Part shown: piece after piece, positions 37,233 to 46,002 of the stretch
Layout of the letters: each line of letters starts with the position of its first letter
Numbering within the stretch: the first letter of the stretch is position 1
NCBI RefSeq assembly: GCF_014595945.1
Contig: NZ_JABXWU010000001.1
Coordinates: forward strand, 248,001-312,000
DNA length: 64,000 nucleotides
Origin: Alkalibacillus aidingensis
GTDB taxonomy: Bacteria > Bacillota > Bacilli > Bacillales > Alkalibacillaceae
Direction: 5' to 3'
Notes under the pieces: generated by a model
The model's input: the letters and a program-made list of their open reading frames with translations, nothing else
What the model was told of the DNA's origin: nothing
The model's database searches: none
Made by a program: the position numbers and the translations under genes

Positions 37233-37265
37233 GTTGGGTTTAGGTTTCTAAACCCAACTTTTTTA
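37233..37265 (+). terminator. Terminator after sucD
   Basis: An 11-bp perfect stem GTTGGGTTTAG/CTAAACCCAAC with loop GTTT is followed by a T-run. Confidence 0.95.
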
Positions 37266-37321
37266 CCATGAATAGAGGTCCTATAAATACTTTCCATCAA
37301 AACATAAGGAGTGAGGTTTAT

Positions 37322-38206
37322 TTGAGTGTTAAACAGGCCTTCTTACTTTATTATTTACTGCGTTTTCAAGACCTTAATCGGCGAAAAATCTTACAATATA
37401 TGGACAGTGATCCAACCTTAAATCAAGTTTTAAGTTCATCTCCGGAAGATTTACATAAAAATTTTCACCTCACAAAATCTTCAGCTCAACAGCTTTACAA
37501 TCATCTCCATAATGATAATCATAAGTTACTCGCCTGGAATCAATTTCAGAAATTTAATGTTTTAACTTGGTTTGATGAAAATTATCCCGATGCCTTTAGA
37601 CATATCCCAGATCCCCCTTTAGTCCTGTATTACCAAGGAAATCTGTCTCTGTTAAACACCCCTATGTTAAGTGTGATTGGAACAAGAAACCCTTCTTTAT
37701 ATGCCCAACAAAAAATAGAAGAATTGCTGTCAGCAGTAGTCGAAAATCAAATTACTATTACTAGTGGATTGGCCCAAGGAATAGATGGAATGAGCCATCG
37801 TTTTGCTTTATCACAAAACGCAAATACGATTGCAATACTAGGGTTTGGATTTGATCATATCTATCCATCCATGCACAAGGGGTTACTTCAGGAAATTAGT
37901 CAGTTAGGTCTGGTCATAACGGAATACCCACCTCATATCAAACCCCAAAAATGGCATTTCCCTGAACGGAATCGTTTAATAAGTGGTTTATCATCTGCTA
38001 TTTTAATTATTGAAGCAGCAGAGAGAAGTGGAACACTTATTACAGCAGATCAAGCCCTCGAGCAAGGAAAAGATATATTCGTCGTTCCTGATTCTATATT
38101 TCTAGAGCAGTCCAAAGGATGTCATAAATTACTTAGAGAAGGAGCAATCCCAATCACCAGTAATGATGAACTAAATAATTGGTTGCAAAAAATTTTGCAA
38201 CTATAA
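37322..38206 (+). CDS. dprA: DNA-processing protein DprA
   Basis: DprA (Smf) loads RecA onto incoming single-stranded DNA during natural transformation. The Rossmann-like core has SVIGTRNPSLYAQ, TSGLAQGIDGMSHRFAL, GFGFDHIYP and WHFPERNRLISGLS. I chose TTG 37322, because AAGGAGTGAGG lies 10 bases upstream and 294 residues fit the family; ATG 37268 lies within the sucD terminator tail. Its presence hints at competence genes elsewhere. Confidence 0.93.
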   Translation: MSVKQAFLLYYLLRFQDLNRRKILQYMDSDPTLNQVLSSSPEDLHKNFHLTKSSAQQLYNHLHNDNHKLLAWNQFQKFNVLTWFDENYPDAFRHIPDPPLVLYYQGNLSLLNTPMLSVIGTRNPSLYAQQKIEELLSAVVENQITITSGLAQGIDGMSHRFALSQNANTIAILGFGFDHIYPSMHKGLLQEISQLGLVITEYPPHIKPQKWHFPERNRLISGLSSAILIIEAAERSGTLITADQALEQGKDIFVVPDSIFLEQSKGCHKLLREGAIPITSNDELNNWLQKILQL

Positions 38207-38262
38207 ACAATAAATGGTAGTGTTAATTAATAAATTGTCGAACAGTTTTTTTTCATATGTGT

Positions 38263-38291
38263 TTGACAAATGATATAGAATTATTTAATAA
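38263..38291 (+). promoter_or_regulatory. Promoter of topA
   Basis: A perfect TTGACA (38263-38268) is followed after 17 bases by TAATAA (38286-38291). It lies about 80 bases upstream of the topA start. Confidence 0.6.
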
Positions 38292-38369
38292 TGAATGAGA
38301 TTAATTGTTCAAGTAAATTTACACAAATATCCAATAAAAAAGAAAATACCTCGTAGGAGGAATAGGTTA

Positions 38370-40445
38370 ATGTCTGATTACTTAGTTATAGTTGAATCAC
38401 CAGCAAAAGCCAAAACAATCGAACGCTACTTAGGGAAAAAATATAAAGTTAAAGCATCTATGGGACATGTAATTGATTTACCCAAAAGTCAAATGGGAGT
38501 AGACGTTGATAATAACTTCGAACCCCGTTATATCACGATTCGTGGTAAAGGGCCTGTTCTTAATGATTTGAAAAAGTCTGCCAAAAAAGCGAAAAAAATC
38601 TTTCTAGCAGCCGACCCCGATAGAGAAGGGGAGGCGATTGCTTGGCACTTAGCTCATAGTTTAGGTATTGATGAAGATGCAAACTGTCGAGTGGTCTTCA
38701 ACGAAATTACTAAAGATGCCGTTAAGGATTCATTTAAAGAGCCACGCTCAATAGATATGAGTCTTGTCAATTCTCAACAGGCTAGACGAGTTTTAGATCG
38801 TTTAGTCGGTTATAATATCAGTCCATTATTATGGAAGAAAGTCAAAAAAGGCTTAAGTGCCGGACGTGTTCAATCCGTTGCGGTTAAACTGATTATAGAC
38901 CGTGAGAATGAAATTAAAAACTTTGTACCAGAGGAATATTGGTCCATAACCAGTGAGTTTACTCATAAGCGTAAAAAGTTTGAAGCGAAGTTTTATGGAA
39001 TTGATGGTGAGAAAGTTGAATTAAAAAATGAAAATGATGTTAATTCAGTGTTAGAACGTCTTGATGGTGATGAGTTTCAAGTTGTGAAAGTTAACAAGCG
39101 TGAACGAAAAAGAAACCCAGCACAACCATTTACGACATCTTCGTTACAACAAGAAGCTTTCCGAAAGCTCAATTTTAGAGCGAAGAAAACGATGATGATT
39201 GCTCAACAATTGTATGAAGGTATTGATTTAGGTGGTAAAGATGGAACAACTGGTTTAATTACTTATATGAGAACAGATTCAACCAGAATTTCGGATACGG
39301 CCAAAGGTGATGCAGCGGAATTAATCGAAGCGAAGTTTGGTAAGGAGTTTCTTGGTAAACAAACAAAGGCTAAAAAAGATAACCGCTCACAAGATGCGCA
39401 CGAAGCTATTAGGCCGACAGTTGCTCATAAGGATCCTAAAACGATTAAGCCTAAATTATCAAATGATCAATATAAACTGTATAAGCTAATTTGGGACCGG
39501 TTTATAGCAAGTCAAATGGCACCAGCTGTTATGGATACCGTAACTGCTCATTTAACTAATCAGGGAGTTGAATTTAGAGCAACAGGATCACAAATTAAAT
39601 TCAAAGGATTTATGGAGTTATATGTAGAAGGTAGCGATGATCAGAAAAAAGATGAACAAAAAGTCCTGCCGCCATTAGAGGAAGGGCAACAGGTTAAATC
39701 CCAAGAGATCACCCCTAACCAACACTTTACACAGCCACCTCCGAGATACACCGAAGCAAGACTGGTTAGAACACTTGAAGAAAAAGGGATTGGTCGACCA
39801 TCTACTTATGCTCCGACACTTGATACGATCCAAAGAAGAGGATATGTAGCTCTTGATAATCGCCGGTTTGTCCCAACTGAATTAGGTGGGCTTGTGACGG
39901 AGTTATTGGAGGAATACTTTCCAGAGATAGTTAACGTACAGTTCACGGTTGATATGGAAAATAATTTAGATGCTGTAGAAGAAGGAAAAAAAGACTGGCG
40001 TCAAATCATTCATACGTTTTACCAAGATTTCCAAAAGCGCTTAGATCGAGCGGAAGAAGAAATTGAAAAAATTGAAGTCCGTGATGAACCGGCTGGTGAA
40101 GATTGCGAGAAGTGTGGACATGAGATGGTTTATAAAATGGGGAGATATGGTAAGTTTCTAGCATGCTCCAATTTCCCAGACTGTCGTAATACCAAACCAA
40201 TCTTAAAAGAAATCGGTGTAAAATGTCCGAGATGTAAAGAAGGTAATGTCGTTGAGCGTAAAAGTAAAAAGCGAAGAACTTTCTATGGATGTGATCAATA
40301 CCCAGAATGTGAATTCATTTCATGGGATAAACCAATAGAACGCCCATGTCCTAAATGTTCCTCTCTTTTAGTTGAGAAGAAACAGAAAAAAGGTGTTCAA
40401 GTTAAATGTACGGAATGCGATTATTCGGAGAATGTCCAACAATAA
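38370..40445 (+). CDS. topA: DNA topoisomerase I
   Basis: Topoisomerase I relaxes negative supercoils behind transcribing polymerase. The TOPRIM domain has [18 protein letters not shown] and [13 protein letters not shown]. The catalytic tyrosine is in [14 protein letters not shown]. Three C-terminal zinc ribbons are seen: CEKC...CSNFPDC, CPRC...CDQYPEC and CPKC...CTEC. I chose ATG 38370, preceded by GTAGGAGG, giving 691 residues. A terminator follows; in B. subtilis trmFO is next, but it is absent here. Confidence 0.97.
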   Translation: MSDYLVIVESPAKAKTIERYLGKKYKVKASMGHVIDLPKSQMGVDVDNNFEPRYITIRGKGPVLNDLKKSAKKAKKIFLAADPDREGEAIAWHLAHSLGIDEDANCRVVFNEITKDAVKDSFKEPRSIDMSLVNSQQARRVLDRLVGYNISPLLWKKVKKGLSAGRVQSVAVKLIIDRENEIKNFVPEEYWSITSEFTHKRKKFEAKFYGIDGEKVELKNENDVNSVLERLDGDEFQVVKVNKRERKRNPAQPFTTSSLQQEAFRKLNFRAKKTMMIAQQLYEGIDLGGKDGTTGLITYMRTDSTRISDTAKGDAAELIEAKFGKEFLGKQTKAKKDNRSQDAHEAIRPTVAHKDPKTIKPKLSNDQYKLYKLIWDRFIASQMAPAVMDTVTAHLTNQGVEFRATGSQIKFKGFMELYVEGSDDQKKDEQKVLPPLEEGQQVKSQEITPNQHFTQPPPRYTEARLVRTLEEKGIGRPSTYAPTLDTIQRRGYVALDNRRFVPTELGGLVTELLEEYFPEIVNVQFTVDMENNLDAVEEGKKDWRQIIHTFYQDFQKRLDRAEEEIEKIEVRDEPAGEDCEKCGHEMVYKMGRYGKFLACSNFPDCRNTKPILKEIGVKCPRCKEGNVVERKSKKRRTFYGCDQYPECEFISWDKPIERPCPKCSSLLVEKKQKKGVQVKCTECDYSENVQQ

Positions 40446-40454
40446 TAAGAATAG

Positions 40455-40489
40455 AAAAAGACGAGTTTTGAATAACTCGTCTTTTTTTT
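40455..40489 (+). terminator. Terminator after topA
   Basis: Arms AAAAAGACGAGTT and AACTCGTCTTTTT are followed by more T, immediately after the topA stop. Confidence 0.93.
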
Positions 40490-40570
40490 CATTTTTTAGC
40501 AAATTTTTATATGAGTTTTGAATATTTTGTATACATTTTGTGAAACATGATAGTAGCCGAGTTGTTAAAA

Positions 40571-40599
40571 TTGACACACAATTTTTATTCATATAGAAT
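40571..40599 (+). promoter_or_regulatory. Upstream sigma-A promoter of xerC-hslVU-codY
   Basis: TTGACA (40571-40576) and TAGAAT (40594-40599) are 17 bases apart: a strong match, 155 bases upstream of xerC. Confidence 0.75.
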
Positions 40600-40697
40600 T
40601 TACGATTGGTTAGTAAGTTGTTACATAAGGAATTGAGGATTATGTATGTCATTAATTTTAAACAAAAAATATAAGGGTGACAACTATGTGATAATTG

Positions 40698-40726
40698 TTG
40701 AATTATTCGGAAAAGTTTGATAAAAT
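40698..40726 (+). promoter_or_regulatory. Proximal sigma-A promoter with a CodY-like site
   Basis: TTGAAT (40698-40703) and TAAAAT (40721-40726) are 17 bases apart. The spacer contains ATTATTCGGAAAAGT (40702-40716), which matches the CodY box AATTTTCWGAAAATT at 11 of 15 positions. The operon ends with codY, so feedback control is possible. Confidence 0.6.
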
Positions 40727-40754
40727 TTAATTTGCTTATTTAGGGAGGGTGAAT

Positions 40755-41654
40755 ATGGAATTGAAATCAATTGTTGAACAGTTCAAGCGCTTTCTTACTG
40801 TTGAAAAGAATGCCTCCCAACACACCATTCAACATTATATTCTAGATGTTGAACAGTTTATAACTTTCCTACAAAAAGAAGTTATCTCGGCTTTTCATGA
40901 TGTGCGTCACTCTGATATAAGATTGTTTTTAACTGAATTATACGATCAAGGGTTATCACGGGTCTCTGTATCAAGAAAATTATCAAGCTTAAGAAATTTT
41001 TATTTGTATTTAGAGAGAGAAGGTATAGTTGATCAAAATCCATTTCATTACGTGTCAATGCCAAAAAAAGATCAATACATACCCCAGTTCTTTTACGAGG
41101 AAGAATTACAGAAGCTTTTTCAAGTTGAGGATTTAACGACATCATTAGGCCAGCGTAATCAAGCATTAATTGAACTACTATATGCTACTGGTGTACGAGT
41201 GAGTGAATTAACACAGATTAAATTAGAACACCTTGATTTTAATCTTGGGATTGTACTTGTACACGGTAAAGGTAATAAACAGCGCTATGTCCCATTTGGG
41301 TTATATGCTCAACAAGCTTTAAAACGATATATCGATGATGGAAGGCTTACATTGATTGAAAAAGTGGATGAAGTACAAGAGCAATTATTTGTGAATCATC
41401 GTGGTGGGCCTCTAACTGACGAAGGAGTTAGATATATTTTAAATGACATGATGAAAAGAGCTGCATTAACTTCTTCCATTCATCCTCATAAATTGCGACA
41501 TACGTTTGCGACTCATTTGCTGAATGAGGGGGCTGATTTACGCTCTGTACAAGAATTGCTCGGTCATGAAAATTTATCATCAACGCAAATTTATACACAC
41601 GTAACAAAAGATTATTTACAAAATGTATACAAGAACGCACATCCAAGAGCTTAG
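40755..41654 (+). CDS. xerC: Tyrosine recombinase XerC (CodV)
   Basis: XerC, with XerD, resolves chromosome dimers at dif. The N-terminal SAM-like core-binding domain (about residues 1-90) is followed by the catalytic domain with ATGVRVSELTQ, HGKGNKQRYVPF, HPHKLRHTFATHLL, LLGHENLSSTQIYTHV with the tyrosine nucleophile. I chose ATG 40755, preceded by GGGAGGG; this gives 299 residues. It heads the xerC-hslV-hslU-codY operon. Confidence 0.95.
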   Translation: MELKSIVEQFKRFLTVEKNASQHTIQHYILDVEQFITFLQKEVISAFHDVRHSDIRLFLTELYDQGLSRVSVSRKLSSLRNFYLYLEREGIVDQNPFHYVSMPKKDQYIPQFFYEEELQKLFQVEDLTTSLGQRNQALIELLYATGVRVSELTQIKLEHLDFNLGIVLVHGKGNKQRYVPFGLYAQQALKRYIDDGRLTLIEKVDEVQEQLFVNHRGGPLTDEGVRYILNDMMKRAALTSSIHPHKLRHTFATHLLNEGADLRSVQELLGHENLSSTQIYTHVTKDYLQNVYKNAHPRA

Positions 41655-41681
41655 AAAACTTTAAGTGGAAGAGGTGTTAAT

Positions 41682-42245
41682 ATGGAACAATCGTTTCATG
41701 CAACGACGATATTTGCCGTTAGACATAATGGTGAAGCTGCTATGACTGGTGATGGGCAAGTTACTTTTGGCAATGCTGTCGTTATGAAGCATAAAGCTAA
41801 AAAAGTACGAAAACTATTTAATAACCAGGTAATTGCGGGTTTTGCTGGTTCTGTAGCAGATGCATTCACGTTATTTGAAAAGTTTGAAGCCAATTTGGAA
41901 AAATATAATGGTAATTTAAGCCGTTCAGCTGTTGAATTGGCTAAAGAATGGCGTAGTGATAAAGTGTTACGTCGACTTGAAGCCATGTTAATTGTGATGA
42001 ATAAAGACAAGATGCTCTTAGTCTCCGGTACTGGAGAGGTGATTGAACCAGATGATGATATACTCGCAATCGGTTCTGGTGGGCACTATGCTTTAAGTGC
42101 GGGTAGAGCATTAAAAAGGTATAGTGATGATCAAACTGCAAAAAGCATTGCAAAGGCAGCACTAGAGATAGCTGGTGAAGTCTGTGTTTACACAAATAAT
42201 GAAATTGTATTAGAAACATTGAGTGATAAAGGAGATCGTCAATGA
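41682..42245 (+). CDS. hslV: ATP-dependent protease peptidase subunit HslV (ClpQ)
   Basis: HslV forms the proteolytic chamber that works with HslU. It has [25 protein letters not shown] and [18 protein letters not shown]. The N-terminus is [11 protein letters not shown]. In B. subtilis the start is MSSFHA and a serine near the N-terminus is reported as nucleophile. Here Glu follows Met, so removal of a seven-residue propeptide to expose Thr8, as in E. coli-type HslV, seems likelier (inference). The 187-residue protein overlaps hslU by 4 bases. Confidence 0.95.
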   Translation: MEQSFHATTIFAVRHNGEAAMTGDGQVTFGNAVVMKHKAKKVRKLFNNQVIAGFAGSVADAFTLFEKFEANLEKYNGNLSRSAVELAKEWRSDKVLRRLEAMLIVMNKDKMLLVSGTGEVIEPDDDILAIGSGGHYALSAGRALKRYSDDQTAKSIAKAALEIAGEVCVYTNNEIVLETLSDKGDRQ

Positions 42246-43636
42246 GTATAAAAGCTACACCCAAACAAATTGTTGAACAGTTAGATCAATATATTATCGG
42301 ACAGTCAGATGCTAAACGTGCACTTGCTATTGCTTTACGTAATCGTTATAGAAGGATGCAAATACCTGAAAGCTTACGTGATGAAATTGTTCCTAAAAAT
42401 ATTTTAATGATGGGTCCGACAGGTGTAGGTAAAACTGAGTTGGCTAGAAGGTTAGCAAAACTAGTTGGTGCCCCCTTTACTAAAGTGGAGGCAACAAAGT
42501 TCACTGAAGTAGGGTATGTCGGGCGCGATGTCGAATCAATGGTTCGTGATTTGGTGGATACGAGTGTACGCATGGTTCGTGAGGATAAAATGGTAGAAGT
42601 ACAAAAAGAAGCACGCCGAGCTGCCGATAATCGAATCGTAGAGTTACTCGTTCCAGGTAAGAAAAAAACCAATCCACAAATGAAAAACCCATTAGAAATG
42701 TTGTTTAACCAACCTGATGAAGCGAACAATCAAACACAAGATCATGAAGAAACTGACCGTGCAGAAAAGCGTCGAGAAATCAAGGAACAGTTAGATAAAG
42801 GGCTCTTAGAAGACCGGAAAGTGACCATAGAAGTTGAAGAACAACAATCTTCAATGTTTGACATGCTACAAGGTTCGGGTATGGAACAAATGGGGATGAA
42901 CATGCAGGATGCTTTTAGTCAGTTTATGCCAAAGAAAACGAAAAAACGCCGATTACCTATAAAAGAAGCTCGTGAAGTTTTAACACAAAGTGAAGCTGAA
43001 AAAATGATTGATATGGATGAGGTTCACCAGCTTGCAATAGAACAAGCTGAACAATCAGGTATTATTTTTATTGATGAGATTGATAAAGTTTGTGGGAAGG
43101 AAGAAAAGCAAGCGAATGTATCTCGTGAAGGAGTACAGCGAGATATCTTACCAATTGTTGAAGGTTCAACAGTGGTGACTAAATACGGATCTGTTAAAAC
43201 CGATTATATGTTATTTATTGCAGCTGGGGCATTTCACATGGCTAAACCATCAGACCTCATCCCAGAATTACAAGGAAGATTCCCAATTAGGGTTGAACTT
43301 AACAAGTTAATGATTGAGGACTTTGTTAATATTTTGACTGAACCATCAAACGCTATCTTAAAGCAATATACAGCCTTGCTTGAAACAGAAGGGATTGGGC
43401 TGAATTTTACAGATGAGGCAATTAACCGGATTGCTGAAATTGCATTTGAGGTCAATCAAGAGACCGACAATATCGGTGCCAGAAGGCTACACACGATTAT
43501 GGAAAAGCTTTTAGAGGATCTATCCTTTGAAGCTCCAGATATTACGATGGAAACGATCGAGATAACAAGACCTTATGTTGATGAAAAACTATCCACGATC
43601 GTTAAAAATAAAGATTTATCTGAGTTTATTTTATAA
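42242..43636 (+). CDS. hslU: ATP-dependent protease ATPase subunit HslU (ClpY)
   Basis: HslU unfolds substrates and feeds them to HslV. AAA+ motifs are Walker A GPTGVGKT at residues 58-65, the pore loop in [12 protein letters not shown], Walker [10 protein letters not shown], and sensor regions near GRFPIRVEL. The intermediate (I) domain, about 110-240, is Gln- and Met-rich ([19 protein letters not shown]). The C-terminus DLSEFIL is the type that docks between HslV subunits. ATG 42242 overlaps the hslV stop. Confidence 0.97.
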   Translation: MSIKATPKQIVEQLDQYIIGQSDAKRALAIALRNRYRRMQIPESLRDEIVPKNILMMGPTGVGKTELARRLAKLVGAPFTKVEATKFTEVGYVGRDVESMVRDLVDTSVRMVREDKMVEVQKEARRAADNRIVELLVPGKKKTNPQMKNPLEMLFNQPDEANNQTQDHEETDRAEKRREIKEQLDKGLLEDRKVTIEVEEQQSSMFDMLQGSGMEQMGMNMQDAFSQFMPKKTKKRRLPIKEAREVLTQSEAEKMIDMDEVHQLAIEQAEQSGIIFIDEIDKVCGKEEKQANVSREGVQRDILPIVEGSTVVTKYGSVKTDYMLFIAAGAFHMAKPSDLIPELQGRFPIRVELNKLMIEDFVNILTEPSNAILKQYTALLETEGIGLNFTDEAINRIAEIAFEVNQETDNIGARRLHTIMEKLLEDLSFEAPDITMETIEITRPYVDEKLSTIVKNKDLSEFIL

Positions 43637-43656
43637 AATGATTAGGAGGATTTACC

Positions 43657-44436
43657 ATGAATTTATTAGAAAAAACAAGAGTTATTAACGCAATGTTACA
43701 AAAAACACAAGGAAAAGCAGTCAACTTTAACGATATGTCAGGTACACTTCGTGATGTGATTGGTGCAAACATTTTTGTTCTTAGTCGTAAGGGTAAGTTA
43801 CTTGGCTACGCCATTAAACAGGAGATCGAAAATGATCGCATGAAGACAATGCTAGAAGAACGCCAATTCCCAGAAGAATATACAAATAATTTATTTGGTA
43901 TTACTGAGACTACTGCTAATATTGACATTAATAGTAGTTATACTGCTTTCCCTGTTGAAAACAAAGATTTATTTAAAAATGGTTTAACAACAATCACACC
44001 AATTATCGGAGGTGGTGAGCGTTTGGGGACATTAATTCTAAGTCGTATTGAAGACTCATTTGATAATGATGACCTGCTACTCGCTGAATATGGCGCAACG
44101 GTTGTTGGCATGGAAATTCTACATCAAAAAACGGAACAAATTGAAGAGGAAGCAAGAAGCAAAGCAGTTGTTCAAATGGCGATCAATTCATTATCATATA
44201 GTGAATTGGAAGCGATCGAGCATATATTTAATGAATTAGATAGTAATGAAGGTTTATTAGTTGCTAGTAAGGTAGCTGACCGTGTAGGTATTACGCGATC
44301 TGTTATTGTCAATGCACTTAGAAAACTAGAAAGTGCTGGAGTTATTGAATCTAGGTCACTTGGAATGAAAGGTACGTATATTAAAGTATTAAATGATAAA
44401 TTCCTTGTTGAATTAGATAAGCTTAATATTTCATAA
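43657..44436 (+). CDS. codY: GTP- and branched-chain-amino-acid-sensing repressor CodY
   Basis: CodY represses adaptation genes when GTP and isoleucine, leucine or valine are plentiful. The N-terminal GAF domain is at about residues 1-155 ([19 protein letters not shown]). The C-terminal winged helix-turn-helix is near 203-225 ([20 protein letters not shown]). The 259-residue length is standard. TAGGAGG precedes the ATG. A strong terminator separates it from the flagellar operon. Confidence 0.98.
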   Translation: MNLLEKTRVINAMLQKTQGKAVNFNDMSGTLRDVIGANIFVLSRKGKLLGYAIKQEIENDRMKTMLEERQFPEEYTNNLFGITETTANIDINSSYTAFPVENKDLFKNGLTTITPIIGGGERLGTLILSRIEDSFDNDDLLLAEYGATVVGMEILHQKTEQIEEEARSKAVVQMAINSLSYSELEAIEHIFNELDSNEGLLVASKVADRVGITRSVIVNALRKLESAGVIESRSLGMKGTYIKVLNDKFLVELDKLNIS

Positions 44437-44455
44437 TCCTTTATAATAAAGTAAC

Positions 44456-44509
44456 AAGGGCTGTCCCATTAGTCATGAAAAACTGACTAATTGGGTACAG
44501 CCCTTTTTT
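44456..44509 (+). terminator. Terminator after codY
   Basis: A long stem with AAGGGCTGT and ACAGCCCTT at the base, and TTAGTCA/TGACTAA inside, ends in a T-run. Confidence 0.95.
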
Positions 44510-44741
44510 GTGGTTTATGAATATTTCTTAAGATTATTAACACCTTATACAATTGTTTACTGTTAAGTAGACATAATTAATTAGTTAAAAAGTACCTTTT
44601 TAATTATATATCGACAAATCTATTAAAATGTTTATAACAAATGTGTCATTATTCGAGAAAATATGCAATAATATAGACAAAATACTGTAAAGTTCTGATT
44701 ATGATACCATTCGAAAGTTGTCGAAGAAAGGTGGGGGTCGA
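44510..44741 (+). promoter_or_regulatory. Upstream region of the flagellar operon
   Basis: This AT-rich stretch must contain the fla/che promoter, but none is clear: TTATTC at 44649 with TATAGA 17 bases on is weak, and no sigma-D (TAAA-N15-GCCGATAT) match was found. A perfect dyad TTAAAAAG-TAC-CTTTTTAA lies at 44585-44603 and could be an operator. Confidence 0.5.
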
Positions 44742-45128
44742 GTGAAATTATTTGATAACACATTTCAAAATTTACATCGTGGATTGGATTACGCCTCAGT
44801 TAAAAACAAAACGATCGCAGATAATATCGCTAATGTTGATACACCAAACTATAAAGCAAAGACTGCAACTTTTAAAGACCATTTTAATGAGGCATCTGAT
44901 CGTTTGGAGGCTAAGAGGACAAGACCACAGCATATCCCATTTTCAAATGGTGAAAGCTCTATCTCTGTCAAGGCTAGAAATGATGTTACATACAACAATA
45001 ACGGAAACAGTGTCGACTTAGATAAAGAAATGAATGAATTAGCTCAGAATCAACTCTATTCTGAAGCATTAACCGAACGAATTAACGGTAAGTTTAATTC
45101 TATTAAAACGGTAACTGGAGGTAGATAA
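44742..45128 (+). CDS. flgB: Flagellar basal-body rod protein FlgB
   Basis: FlgB is the proximal rod subunit, exported through the flagellar type III apparatus. It has the rod-family N-terminal ...SVKNKTIADNIANVDTPNYKA and the C-terminal LDKEMNELAQNQLYSEAL. I chose GTG 44742, preceded by AAAGGTGGGGG, giving 128 residues; upstream in-frame codons overlap that site. It is the first gene of the long flagellar/chemotaxis operon, and flgC follows after two bases. Confidence 0.95.
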   Translation: MKLFDNTFQNLHRGLDYASVKNKTIADNIANVDTPNYKAKTATFKDHFNEASDRLEAKRTRPQHIPFSNGESSISVKARNDVTYNNNGNSVDLDKEMNELAQNQLYSEALTERINGKFNSIKTVTGGR

Positions 45129-45130
45129 GC

Positions 45131-45586
45131 ATGAGCATTTTTCATGGTATGAATACGAGTGGTAGTGCGTTAACGGCTAATCGCTTTAAAATGGATGTCG
45201 TATCTTCTAACATTGCGAATGCTGATACTACTCGTGCTGAGCTAAATGAAGATGGTGAATGGGAGCCTTATCGTCGTAAATTAGTATCTCAAGAGCCTAA
45301 GGATTCTAGTTTTAATTCCTTTCTGCAAAAATCGATGAAACAGACGAATACCCCTGGAAATGGTGTCCGGATTCAATCAGTTGTTGAAGACCAATCCCCT
45401 TTTGAGCAAGTCTACAACCCAAGTCATCCAGATGCAAATGAAGAAGGTTATGTTGAAATGCCAAATGTCGATCCATTAAAAGAGATGCTTGATTTAATGT
45501 CGACAACAAGAGCTTATGAGGCAAATGTAACTGCATTGAATGCTTCAAAGGGTATGTTAATGAAATCTTTAGAGATTGGGAAATAG
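45131..45586 (+). CDS. flgC: Flagellar basal-body rod protein FlgC
   Basis: FlgC is a proximal rod protein of 151 residues. The rod motif SGSALTANRFKMDVVSSNIANADTT is near the N-terminus, and the C-terminus MLDLMSTTRAYEANVTALNASK is the standard coiled segment. It is two bases after flgB and 11 bases before fliE. Confidence 0.96.
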   Translation: MSIFHGMNTSGSALTANRFKMDVVSSNIANADTTRAELNEDGEWEPYRRKLVSQEPKDSSFNSFLQKSMKQTNTPGNGVRIQSVVEDQSPFEQVYNPSHPDANEEGYVEMPNVDPLKEMLDLMSTTRAYEANVTALNASKGMLMKSLEIGK

Positions 45587-45597
45587 AGGTGTGAAAG

Positions 45598-45909
45598 ATG
45601 AACGCAATTAACAATCAGTTATTTACTCAGGCGCTTAATCAACCTACTAATAATAATCGTGCACAACAAGTTACGCCGAATGAGGCACATCAAAGTTTTG
45701 CTAACACATTAAAAAATGCGATCAATGAAGTGAATAAAACACAACACGAATCTAATGTGAAAACTGAACAGTTGATCAATGGCGAAGCTAAAGACTTACA
45801 TGATGTAATGATTACTGCCGAAAAGGCTGGTGTCACGCTTCAAACAGCAACAGAGATACAGAATAAAGCTATAGAAGCTTATCGTGAAGTCATGCGCATG
45901 CAAATCTAA
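45598..45909 (+). CDS. fliE: Hook-basal body protein FliE
   Basis: FliE links the MS ring to the rod. The 103 residues include ANTLKNAINEVNKTQHES and the C-terminal EIQNKAIEAYREVMRMQI, typical of the family. AGAGGTG precedes the ATG. A 93-base gap to fliF follows, in which I see no convincing promoter or terminator. Confidence 0.95.
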   Translation: MNAINNQLFTQALNQPTNNNRAQQVTPNEAHQSFANTLKNAINEVNKTQHESNVKTEQLINGEAKDLHDVMITAEKAGVTLQTATEIQNKAIEAYREVMRMQI

Positions 45910-46002
45910 TATTAAAACCTATTAACCAAATTAAATCTAAGGTTACAAAATGTGAGATGGAAAAACAGATAGCGTAATAGATTTAGAAGTCGGGGGAGCA
46001 CA

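Larger units (their letters stand above)
40490..40754. other. AT-rich gap with promoters in place of trmFO
   Basis: No gene is visible in this 265-base stretch after the topA terminator. It holds two sigma-A promoters, at 40571-40599 and 40698-40726. A ten-codon ORF at 40642 lacks support. Confidence 0.75.

Noticed and set aside
40642-40674. Ten-codon ORF (MYVINFKQKI) between topA and xerC
   Set aside because: Very short, weak ribosome site, no known family; it may be chance in AT-rich sequence.
44690-44741. Sigma-D promoter before flgB
   Set aside because: TAAA at 44689 is followed by ACCATTCG at about the right spacing, but this does not match GCCGATAT well enough.
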